DNA of 64,000 nt from a bacterium (GTDB lineage Bacteria > Planctomycetota > UBA1135 > UBA2386), in NCBI GenBank assembly GCA_030432695.1, contig JAUILN010000004.1:248001-312000 (forward strand), read 5' to 3'. Within the stretch, counting starts at the first letter, position 1. Each line of letters starts with the position of its first letter. Position numbers and translations under genes: made by a program. The notes under the pieces were generated by a model. It was given only the letters and a program-made list of their open reading frames with translations. It searched no databases and was not told the origin of the DNA. This document shows, piece by piece, positions 1 through 7,210 of the stretch.

Positions 1-1
1 G

Positions 2-229
2 CCCTTCGGCGCTCCGGGATGCACGGTCTACTCGGACTCGGTGGTGTCGTTCGTGCTCGTGGTCGATCCGGTGACCAGCAGCTCTCTGATCTCCGTGGAG
101 ATCCCGCGCGAGCCGTCGATCGAAGGCGTCGTGTTCTACGAGCAGGTCTACGTCCTCGACCCGGCCGCGAACGCGTTCGGTGCCTACATGTCCGACGCGC
201 TCGTCGGCGTGCTCGGCCGCCGGGACTGA
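2..229 (+). CDS. C-terminal end of a secreted protein (5' end outside window)
   Basis: Only the last 75 codons are present, read in the frame beginning at base 2 and ending in TGA at 227-229. The fragment opens with PFGAPGC, and later has VEIPREPSIEG and YVLDPAANAFGAYMSDALVG. This is the same C-terminal pattern (PGC cysteine, then IPxxPxLxG, then DPxANxxG...S) seen at the end of many other secreted proteins here, for example the kelch-like protein at 30.1 kb and the lectin proteins at 18.9 and 62.0 kb. The N-terminal part is outside the window, so the enzymatic or binding role cannot be given. It converges on the DUF2167 gene, whose stop lies 48 bp away. Confidence 0.8.
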   Translation, partial: PFGAPGCTVYSDSVVSFVLVVDPVTSSSLISVEIPREPSIEGVVFYEQVYVLDPAANAFGAYMSDALVGVLGRRD

Positions 230-276
230 GGCGGCCTGCCATGCGGGCGGCGGGGACCCGAACCGGCTCCCACGCC

Positions 277-1236
277 CTACTCCGCGTCGTCGGCGGTCGC
301 GACCGCTGCCCGGCGGCGACGCTGCGGGGCCGGTTTGGACTTGCCGCCGAACAGCTTCATCAGGAACGCTCCGACTGCGGCGAGGCCGATCGCGATCGGC
401 TTCCACAGGCCGAGCAGGATCTTGAGGAAGCCGCCCTTGAGCAGCAGCTTGCCGCCGATCAGGGCACCGATGCCGCCGACCACCAGCGGGTCGACACCCT
501 CCTGGTAGTCGCCGTAGCGCTCGCCGTCGACGAAATCGACGGCCGGCAGGATCGCGCGCACACCGCGGCGCACGGCGTCGAGTTCTTCCATCCCGGCGAC
601 CGCTTGCAGCACCAGAGTGCCGCGGCGGCCGAGGATGCGCACGTCGTAGTTGAGCGCGTCGCCCGACTCACCCGTGGGCTCGGTGAAGCGGAGATGCTTG
701 GCCCAGTACAGCTTCTTGCTGGCTGAGTCGTAGCTCGGCCGCTCGGCCCAGCCGCGTAGCTCGATGGTTCCGTAGCCCGCGGCGCTGCGTGCTTCGTTGG
801 AGGCCTCCGTGCCCTCCTGCATCGTCGCCAGCAGGTCGTCGTAATCGATGCCGGCGGCGTCGCCGTCGTCGACGTGGCCCTCGTCGTCGTAGCTGACGAT
901 GATCGCCCAGCTCGGCGACCCCTCGTCCTCGCTCTCGAACTCCGGAGGAGTCAGCAGGCCGAGGGTGTCCGGGTCGGGCGGGTTGTTCCAGATCCGCTCG
1001 ACGATGAAGCGGGCGCCTTCCGGCTGCAGGTAGTGCCAGCCTTCGGGCAGGTCGATCGTGGCCTTGCCGCCCTCGACGGTGACCTCGCCGGACTCCAGGC
1101 CCAACTGGGTCAGCATCTCGCTCCAGGTCGGCCCGGCTTCCGGGCCGGGATCCTGTGCGTCGTCCTGTGCGCGCGCGCCGGCCTGCAGGGCGAGCGCGAT
1201 CACCGCCATCACGGCGGTCGTCCTCGGAATCGTCAT
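277..1236 (-). CDS. DUF2167-family membrane-anchored protein
   Basis: 319 aa. The ATG at 1236 is chosen over an in-frame ATG 36 bp upstream because an AAGGAG Shine-Dalgarno sequence precedes it (complement of 1241-1248) and a signal peptide follows directly (MTIPRTTAVMAVIALALQAG). The body matches the DUF2167 pattern: a GWHYLQP segment, then SWAIIVSYDDEGHVDDGDA, an RGWAERPSYD motif, the LNYDVRILGRRG strand and the FVDGERYGDYQEGVD block. Two hydrophobic C-terminal segments follow (GGIGALIGGKLLLKGGFLKI and WKPIAIGLAAVGAFLMKLF) and then a basic tail. The family has no known enzymatic activity; the topology suggests a periplasmic domain with a C-terminal membrane anchor. It lies downstream of the thioredoxin-like gene on the same strand, 75 bp away. 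Confidence 0.85.
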   Translation of the reverse strand: MTIPRTTAVMAVIALALQAGARAQDDAQDPGPEAGPTWSEMLTQLGLESGEVTVEGGKATIDLPEGWHYLQPEGARFIVERIWNNPPDPDTLGLLTPPEFESEDEGSPSWAIIVSYDDEGHVDDGDAAGIDYDDLLATMQEGTEASNEARSAAGYGTIELRGWAERPSYDSASKKLYWAKHLRFTEPTGESGDALNYDVRILGRRGTLVLQAVAGMEELDAVRRGVRAILPAVDFVDGERYGDYQEGVDPLVVGGIGALIGGKLLLKGGFLKILLGLWKPIAIGLAAVGAFLMKLFGGKSKPAPQRRRRAAVATADDAE

Positions 1237-1311
1237 CGTTCTCCTTCGCGGGGTGCGGATCGGGCGCCGCATCTTGCAGACGAGGGAGAACGAAACAACC
1301 CGCGGGTCGGA

Positions 1312-2316
1312 TCAGCCGCCGGTCGCCCGCCGGGCCGTGGTTCGCTCGCGCAGATCGGCCAGCGCGGAGCGCCGTGCATCGAGGAATCGCTGGTAGCCGC
1401 GCGCGTCGCCGAACTGCGATTCGAGTTGGCCGAGCGCCTCGCCGTAGAGGTCGAGGTCCGGTTCCTCGCGGCTCTCGAGGTAGAGGAGGATGCCGCCCCA
1501 GAAGTCGCGGCTGGCGTTGCGGCCCTCGGGGCGCTTGCCCATGCGCCACAGCCCGTACAAGGCCTCTCCCAGGACCGCGTGCTGGCTCTCGTCGAAGCGG
1601 TCGTGACGGGCCAGCAGCTCTTCGATCTCGAGATCGGTCAGCCGTCGCTCCCAGCGGGTGGCGGTGTCCGGATCCACGGGACGAGCCGCGGCCACGAGCC
1701 GACGGGCCGTCTGGAGGTCGAGCGCCCCGCAGGCGAGCCCGGCTTCGAGCTGTTCCCGAGCCAGCGCGGCGTGCTGGGCGGCCGTGCGCGCCTCCAGTTC
1801 CCGGTAGGCGACCGCGGCATCGAGCAGGTCCGTGAAGTCCTCCACCGACTTCTCCCGGTAGCTCTCGTGGCGACCGAGCACCCGACCGGTCGCATCGAGG
1901 ACCGCGTGGTGAGGCCAGCCGCTGCCGCCACGCACGAACAGCTGTCGATCGTGCTCGGGGTCGAGGTGGGCGGTGACGTGGCAGTAGAGCACCGCCCGCT
2001 CTGCGATCTCGGCGAACTCCGGCGCCGACAGCACCTCACGCTCGCAGCGGATCGAGGTCCCGCACGGGACGAACGAGCGGGTGTGGTGGGCGAAGATCGG
2101 CTTGCCGCTGCGGGCCGCGGCACGCTGCGCGGCGACGAAGTCGGTGTGCCAGGCGTGCTGGCTCAGGAACGGTGCGGCGAGCTTGTCGGCAAGTCTGCCG
2201 CGCAGGACCGCGGTGTCCTCAGCCGGGGCCGGGGATTGGGCCTCGGCGAGCGGAGAGGTGCACAGCGCAGCCAGCGGGACGAACCAACGGCCCACGAAAC
2301 GGGTCGAGACGGGCAT
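1312..2316 (-). CDS. Secreted thioredoxin-like fold protein
   Basis: 334 aa with an N-terminal signal peptide (PLAALCTSPLAEAQS). Residues about 55-150 look like a thioredoxin-fold domain of the DUF255/YyaL type: SGKPIFAHHTRSFVPCGTS, an EFAEIAERAVLYCHV strand, then GGSGWPHHAVLDATGRVLG, where the Trp-Pro occupies the cis-proline position. The canonical CxxC is absent; the two cysteines are six residues apart (CGTSIRC), so classical disulphide exchange is doubtful. The C-terminal half is helical and charged (LEEL/REQLEAG repeats) and matches nothing I recognise. It is probably co-transcribed with the DUF2167 gene downstream. It could be a redox sensor or simply a structural thioredoxin fold. Confidence 0.65.
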   Translation of the reverse strand: MPVSTRFVGRWFVPLAALCTSPLAEAQSPAPAEDTAVLRGRLADKLAAPFLSQHAWHTDFVAAQRAAARSGKPIFAHHTRSFVPCGTSIRCEREVLSAPEFAEIAERAVLYCHVTAHLDPEHDRQLFVRGGSGWPHHAVLDATGRVLGRHESYREKSVEDFTDLLDAAVAYRELEARTAAQHAALAREQLEAGLACGALDLQTARRLVAAARPVDPDTATRWERRLTDLEIEELLARHDRFDESQHAVLGEALYGLWRMGKRPEGRNASRDFWGGILLYLESREEPDLDLYGEALGQLESQFGDARGYQRFLDARRSALADLRERTTARRATGG

Positions 2317-2454
2317 GGGGCCGACCTACGAACCGGCTGGCGCGAGACTCCGGACAGCCGGCGCGGAATTCGCACCCGCCGGCGCCAGAATCGGGGTTCC
2401 TGTCGACCACCGGGCCGGCTCCCGACGCCCGCCGACCGATCGAGGTCACGTTCC

Positions 2455-3906
2455 ATGCACGACATGCATCCGCTCTCCGTAATCCTGTCCAGGCCGGCGC
2501 TCGGCGTCGCTTTCGTCGTCGCGCTCGGCCTCGGGCCGTGTGCCCAAGTGGACCCCGACGACGATCTCCGCGACCGGATCATCCTGAAGAACGGCAAGGA
2601 GATCGCCTGCCGGATCGTCGATGCGCGGGGACCCGAGGAAGTGCTCTACGTCGCCGGCAGCCGCTCGGTCCGCGACCAGGACTTCGCCAAGGTCGCCCGT
2701 CTCGACCTGCACCGGGACCGCCTCGCCGCCTGGCTCGAGGCGCGCAAGAAGGTGGCCCGCGACGATCTCGCCGCGCAGTGGGCCCTGGTGGCCGCCGCCG
2801 AGGCCCAGCGGCTGGACGGCCTCGCGCGGCTGCAGGCCTGGCACGTGCTGATCCTGGCCGGGGACCAGGGCAAGGACCACGACGAGGCCCACGCCTTCCT
2901 CGGGCACACCTCGCAGCGCGGGAAGTGGCTGGCCCGCGCCGACGGCGGGCGCGCGGTCGAGGTCGCGACCCTGCTCGGCGCCCAGAAGTCTCCGCGCGAC
3001 GTATTCGCCGACGACTGGGTGGTCACCAGCGAGGCGCCGCTCCGCCAGATCGTGGCGTTGCTCTTCGACCTCGAGACCGCCTACGTCACCTTTGCCGACG
3101 AACTCGGTGACGCGCTGCACATGCGGGAGGTGACCACCCCGCTGCGGGTCTTCGTCCGGCCGACGCCCGAAGACCGTCTGCCGAAGCTGAACTCCAAGAA
3201 CCCGCTGCCGTACGTCCAGCCGGCGATGCCACGCTCGGGCATGGACACCGAGTTCGGCGTGCGGACCTTCTACGTCCGCGACGAGGTGCGGCCGGTGCTC
3301 ATCTTCGACATGGCGGTCGAGGCGCTGTTGAACGAGACGCTCCGCACCGAGAAGTCCGGCGACCTCGCATGGCGTGTCCCGGACCCCGACCGCTTCGCCC
3401 CGTGGCTCGAGATCGGCCTCGGCCGCTGGTTCGGTTCGCGCGCCGAAGGCGACCCCGGCTACGTGACCTTCGCGCCGGCGAAGCTGGCCGAGTCCGACGC
3501 GATGCTGACCATCAGCTACGAGACCACCGACCCCGAGAACCTGATCGGCCGCCGGCTGATGCACTTCCACGAGCCGAACCCCGAGCGGATCCTGCATTGG
3601 GCCGAGGTCGCGTCGTTCGTCGCCTGGATGATGGACCCGGCCAACGACGTGCCGGGCGGCAAGGGCAAGCTCCGCGAGAAGCTGCTCGCCTACACCCGCG
3701 AGATCTTCACCACTGGCAAGCAGAACAGCAGCTCGACCTTCGACGACGTGTTCGGCGTGGAGATCGAGCGCTTCGAGCGGCCGTGGCTGGAATGGGTCGC
3801 GCGCCAGGCCGGCCGCGAACTGCCGCGTTGCCGGCAGCGGATCCCGGGGCGACGACTCAGCGACTACGGGGTGCTGCCGCGGGGGCTGGGGTGGGTGTCG
3901 TGGTGA
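2455..3906 (+). CDS. Hypothetical secreted protein
   Basis: 483 aa. The reading frame is open far upstream, but ATG 2455 (or ATG 2464, three codons later) is followed by a good signal peptide (SVILSRPALGVAFVVALG) and the upstream part overlaps two genes on the other strand, so I start here. After the signal comes a small beta segment resembling the SHARE-like DRIILKNGKEIACRIVDARG unit common in planctomycete proteins. A helical stretch follows, and then a region with VWFG/WLEIGLGRWFGSRAEGD and RLMHFHEPNPERILHWAEV. That region looks like the C-terminal part of a zincin-like peptidase fold, but I see no HExxH. I cannot assign a function. No neighbour suggests a pathway. Confidence 0.7.
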   Translation: MHDMHPLSVILSRPALGVAFVVALGLGPCAQVDPDDDLRDRIILKNGKEIACRIVDARGPEEVLYVAGSRSVRDQDFAKVARLDLHRDRLAAWLEARKKVARDDLAAQWALVAAAEAQRLDGLARLQAWHVLILAGDQGKDHDEAHAFLGHTSQRGKWLARADGGRAVEVATLLGAQKSPRDVFADDWVVTSEAPLRQIVALLFDLETAYVTFADELGDALHMREVTTPLRVFVRPTPEDRLPKLNSKNPLPYVQPAMPRSGMDTEFGVRTFYVRDEVRPVLIFDMAVEALLNETLRTEKSGDLAWRVPDPDRFAPWLEIGLGRWFGSRAEGDPGYVTFAPAKLAESDAMLTISYETTDPENLIGRRLMHFHEPNPERILHWAEVASFVAWMMDPANDVPGGKGKLREKLLAYTREIFTTGKQNSSSTFDDVFGVEIERFERPWLEWVARQAGRELPRCRQRIPGRRLSDYGVLPRGLGWVSW

Positions 3907-4007
3907 GGGGGCTCGGCACGGTTTTCCGCGACCGGCCTGGTCCGATCGGGGGTTGAGAGGGACGCGGCGAGCATCGCTCGTCGTTCCTCGACCTCACGAC
4001 TCGGACC

Positions 4008-6272
4008 ATGACCAAGTCTCCAAGCCATCTACCGCGCGCCGCCTGCCATGGCCTCGCCGCGATCCTTCTCGCTGCCGCACCGCTCTTCGCTCAGGGCGGC
4101 AACCTCCTGACCAATTCCGGGTTCGCCGCCGGCCTCAGCGGCTGGACCCAGGTGCGAGGCACCTCGAGCGTCATCACGTACGGATCCGCCAACGTGCCGG
4201 GAACGGCGGTCGCACGGCACATCGGCGGCGGCGGCAGCCTGTTGCTCGACCAGAGCGGTAGTTCGATCGTCGAGCAGGTGGTGTCGATCGGCAGTCCGTC
4301 CGCCGGAACCAACCTGCGAGCCGGAGGCTACTTCGGCGCCTTCAACAACGACGAGTCACGGCTCGTCGTGCGATTCCTCGACGCCACGAACACCGAGATC
4401 GCCCGCGAGAATCTAGCCTGGTCCACCGAGGCGCGTCGCAATCGCGAGAGCGTGCTCCTGCTCCACGAGCGGATTCTCACGATTCCGTCGGGCACCGCGC
4501 GGGTCGCGGCTCGCATCGAGTTCAACGACCTCTGCTGCTCCGCGCGAGGCGGCGCCGCCGACGAGCTGTTCCTCGAGTTGGTCCAGACCCCGCTGATCCC
4601 GCCACCCAAGCCGTTTCGCTCGGAGCTGCTCGGCAACCCGCGCTTCGAGGCTGGCTGGGCCGCGGGTTCTCCGCTCTCCCTGAACGACCTGCAGGGATGG
4701 GAGGGGCGTGGTGCGGGGGTCGTCCGTGTCGTGCCGTATTCCGATACCAACCCCAGCGTCCCGTCGTCCGCGGTCTCGTGCCTGATCGGCGGAGGTCTGC
4801 CGGGCAGTAGCTGCCTGCCTGGCGGCGCCGGCAACCTCGCGACCCACGATGGTGGTTCCGCGGCGATCGCCCAGCGCATCGATCTGCGCGGCAACGACGC
4901 ACAGATCCGTGCCGGGCAGGTCTTCGTGCACCTGGAGTCCTTCCTCGGCGGTGTGGGGGGCTATGACGACACCGCTCAGGTCGACGTCCGATTCCTGGAT
5001 GAGACCGGCACCGTGATCGCCCCTGCGTCGCCACTCGGACCGGTGACTCGCATCGCACGCAACGAGGAAACGTTGGTCGTGCGGCGCGTGGGGGACTACT
5101 TCGTGCCGCCGCGCACAGCCTTCGTCGACGTCGTGCTGTCGTTCAGCGACACCTGTTGCAGCGGCTACTTCGCGTTGGCCGACAACATCAGCGCACAGCT
5201 GATTGCACCGGTCGGCGTTCCGCCGATCCCGTTGGGCGTCAATCTGATCTCCAACGGCAGTTTCGAGCGCGGTTCCCTGCCCGGAAGCCCGCTCGACCTG
5301 AACGATCCCGGTGGCTGGTTCGGCGCGCAGCTCTCCAGGACTCGTGTTCAATCCTACGGCGCGAGCGGAAGCGTCCCTGGAACCGGCTTCTCGGGAGCAA
5401 ACGGCCTCGGTGGCGCGGTCCTCGGCCACACCGGCAATTCCTGGATCCGACAGCTCGTCGACCTGCGCGGCAGCGCATCCCTCGTGAACCTCGGCCGGCT
5501 GCGGATGGCGGCATCCGCGTGGTTCGGCGGTGCCGGGAGCTACACCGACTCGGCATCGATGCAGGTGAGGTTCCTCAACGCCGCTGGCGTCCAGGTCGGC
5601 GGCGCCGGGGGGCTGCAGACGCTCGGACCGGTGACGAACTCACAGCGGAACAACCAGACCACGCTGCAACGGCGTAACCGTGACTTCGCGGTGCCGGCCG
5701 GCGCCGCGTTCGCCGAGGTGACCCTGCAGTTCGTCGACAACTGTTGCAGCGGCTACTTCGCCCTCGTGGACGACGTCCGCCTCGTCGCCTACGACATCGT
5801 TCGCGGTGGGCCCGACCCCTATCCGGGCACCAATGCCGACTTGGTCCTGCTGACCGGGATCGATGGCGATCCGCCAACGCGTGGGCTCGGGGAGTCGATC
5901 AAGCAGGCCGCTCCTGGCTCGACCCTCGAACTCCAGGTCGTCAGCCCGCTCGGCAGCTACGACTACCAGCCGCTCCTGGTCATGGCCAAGGTCGAGCTGA
6001 CCGGCAGCCTCCCATCGCCGCCGCCACCCGGCTTCCCCGCCGGGCTGCTCTGGGATCCACTCGCCGGCCAGATCTTGATCAACGGCCTCGGCTGCAGCGG
6101 CTTCGGTTGCGCCGTCGTGCTGCCGGGTGGGAGTCGGATCAACTTCGCGCTGCCCGCTGTGCTCAGTGGCTACAGCGTGTTCCTGCAGGGCGTCGCGGTG
6201 CCGCTACCCGGCGGTCCCGTGCCGGCCAACGGCGTCTTCGACACCACCGGAGGCCACGAGATCCGCGTCTGA
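4008..6272 (+). CDS. Secreted protein with three jelly-roll-like repeat modules
   Basis: 754 aa, with signal peptide GLAAILLAAAPLFAQGG. Three homologous modules of about 200 residues follow. Each opens with a phrase like NLLTNSGFAAGLSGW, GNPRFEAGW or NLISNGSFERGSLPG, and each closes with a conserved double-cysteine motif (DLCCSARGGAADE, DTCCSGYFALADN, DNCCSGYFALVDD). This looks like the carbohydrate-binding-like fold often found after NxGFExG openings. The final roughly 120 residues form the C-terminal module shared with other secreted proteins in the window (PAGLLWDPLAGQIL, GCSGFGC, VFLQGVAVPLPGG). Likely a surface or extracellular binding protein; the ligand is unknown. It is convergent with the sigma-factor gene. 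Confidence 0.8.
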   Translation: MTKSPSHLPRAACHGLAAILLAAAPLFAQGGNLLTNSGFAAGLSGWTQVRGTSSVITYGSANVPGTAVARHIGGGGSLLLDQSGSSIVEQVVSIGSPSAGTNLRAGGYFGAFNNDESRLVVRFLDATNTEIARENLAWSTEARRNRESVLLLHERILTIPSGTARVAARIEFNDLCCSARGGAADELFLELVQTPLIPPPKPFRSELLGNPRFEAGWAAGSPLSLNDLQGWEGRGAGVVRVVPYSDTNPSVPSSAVSCLIGGGLPGSSCLPGGAGNLATHDGGSAAIAQRIDLRGNDAQIRAGQVFVHLESFLGGVGGYDDTAQVDVRFLDETGTVIAPASPLGPVTRIARNEETLVVRRVGDYFVPPRTAFVDVVLSFSDTCCSGYFALADNISAQLIAPVGVPPIPLGVNLISNGSFERGSLPGSPLDLNDPGGWFGAQLSRTRVQSYGASGSVPGTGFSGANGLGGAVLGHTGNSWIRQLVDLRGSASLVNLGRLRMAASAWFGGAGSYTDSASMQVRFLNAAGVQVGGAGGLQTLGPVTNSQRNNQTTLQRRNRDFAVPAGAAFAEVTLQFVDNCCSGYFALVDDVRLVAYDIVRGGPDPYPGTNADLVLLTGIDGDPPTRGLGESIKQAAPGSTLELQVVSPLGSYDYQPLLVMAKVELTGSLPSPPPPGFPAGLLWDPLAGQILINGLGCSGFGCAVVLPGGSRINFALPAVLSGYSVFLQGVAVPLPGGPVPANGVFDTTGGHEIRV

Positions 6273-6316
6273 CGAGAATTCGCGTTCGGTCGGGCCCGGT
6301 CTTCCGTTCTTGACTC

Positions 6317-6440
6317 CGGGGCCACCCACCATCCAAGGAGAGGGAGGCCGGCAAAGCGTGTGCTCGCGTCGTTCCGCCCGCCCCGTGCGCGGATCTCCGA
6401 GTCATGTGGAGCCGGACTGGAGAGTCGGTGGGTGGCCCCG
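6317..6440. repeat. Perfect 14-bp inverted repeat in a convergent intergenic region
   Basis: CGGGGCCACCCACC at 6317-6330 is repeated in inverse orientation at 6427-6440, with 96 nt between the arms. It sits in the 212-bp space between the stop codons of the secreted protein at 4008-6272 and the sigma factor at 6485-7198. A transcript from either side could fold the arms together, but there is no U-tract and the loop is long, so a simple intrinsic terminator is unlikely. Confidence 0.55.
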
Positions 6441-6484
6441 CCTTATCGGGGCTCGCGCAGACCCGAGGCGTTGGTCCTGCCGCC

Positions 6485-7198
6485 TCAGGCATCGCCGTTG
6501 CGCACCGCGCCGGCGACGCTCGCGAGACCACGGCAGATCATCATCCGGACGGCGTTCTCGGTGACTCCGAGCACCTCGGCGACCTCTCGCCGCTTCAAGC
6601 CGAGCACGCGTGACAGCAGGATCGCCTCGCGACTCTGCTGCGGGAGTCGATCGAGTTCGAGCTGCACGGCGCGGAGTTCCTCGCGAGCCATCGCGTCGCG
6701 GCTCGGCGTGCACAGCGACAGGAAGTCCTCGAGCGGCTCCGGATCGACGTTCCCCTTCGCGGCATCGGCACCACCCAGGGGTGCGCGGCGCATCGCGGCA
6801 CCCCAGTACGCATAGCGGTCGGCGATCTTGCGAGCCGCGATGGTGTAGAGCCAGCCGCGGAACTGGTCCTCGCCGTGGTAGCTGTAGCGGTCGATGCCCG
6901 CGAGCGCCTCGCGACACACCGACTGCGCGAGATCGGCGGCAGACTCGCGGTCGAGCAACACCCGCCCGGCCCGCATGCGCACGTAGGCCTCCAAGCGCGG
7001 CAGGTAGTGGACGAGCAGATCGCCGACCGCCTCCGGATCGCCGTTGCTCGCCCGCGTGACGAGTTCTCGGACCTGGGTTTCCAATCGCCCCGAGTATGAC
7101 GACGAAGCGGCCGCTCCCGCAACCGGTGCCGGTTGGTCGGGCCCGCCGCTGTGCCCCCGCTGGTGCGTTCCGGGGCGCCGCCTAGACTGCGCGCCCAT
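6485..7198 (-). CDS. ECF-type RNA polymerase sigma factor
   Basis: 237 aa from the only plausible ATG (7198). A TTG at 7084 would trim a low-complexity Ala/Ser-rich leader and is a real alternative, because the domain only begins near residue 38. Region sigma-2 is visible as NGDPEAVGDLLVHYLPRLEAYVR, DLAQSVCREAL and DQFRGWLYTIAARKIADRYAY. Sigma-4 is visible as ELDRLPQQSREAILLSRVLG and KRREVAEVLGVTENAVRMMI, the helix-turn-helix that reads the -35 region. The start codon lies 12 bp from the divergent kinase gene. Pairing of such sigma factors with Ser/Thr kinases recurs twice more in this window, so it probably acts with that kinase in one signalling unit. Confidence 0.9.
   Translation of the reverse strand: MGAQSRRRPGTHQRGHSGGPDQPAPVAGAAASSSYSGRLETQVRELVTRASNGDPEAVGDLLVHYLPRLEAYVRMRAGRVLLDRESAADLAQSVCREALAGIDRYSYHGEDQFRGWLYTIAARKIADRYAYWGAAMRRAPLGGADAAKGNVDPEPLEDFLSLCTPSRDAMAREELRAVQLELDRLPQQSREAILLSRVLGLKRREVAEVLGVTENAVRMMICRGLASVAGAVRNGDA
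7183..7188 (+). promoter_or_regulatory. Candidate -10 hexamer TAGACT for the kinase gene
   Basis: TAGACT lies in the short space between the divergent sigma factor and kinase. It is 8 nt before an ATG at 7197 that opens a seven-codon frame (7197-7220) overlapping the kinase start at 7211. The same TAnnCT pattern occurs before several other start codons in this window. No clear -35 element is seen. Confidence 0.4.
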
Positions 7199-7210
7199 GG
7201 ACCGACGCAC

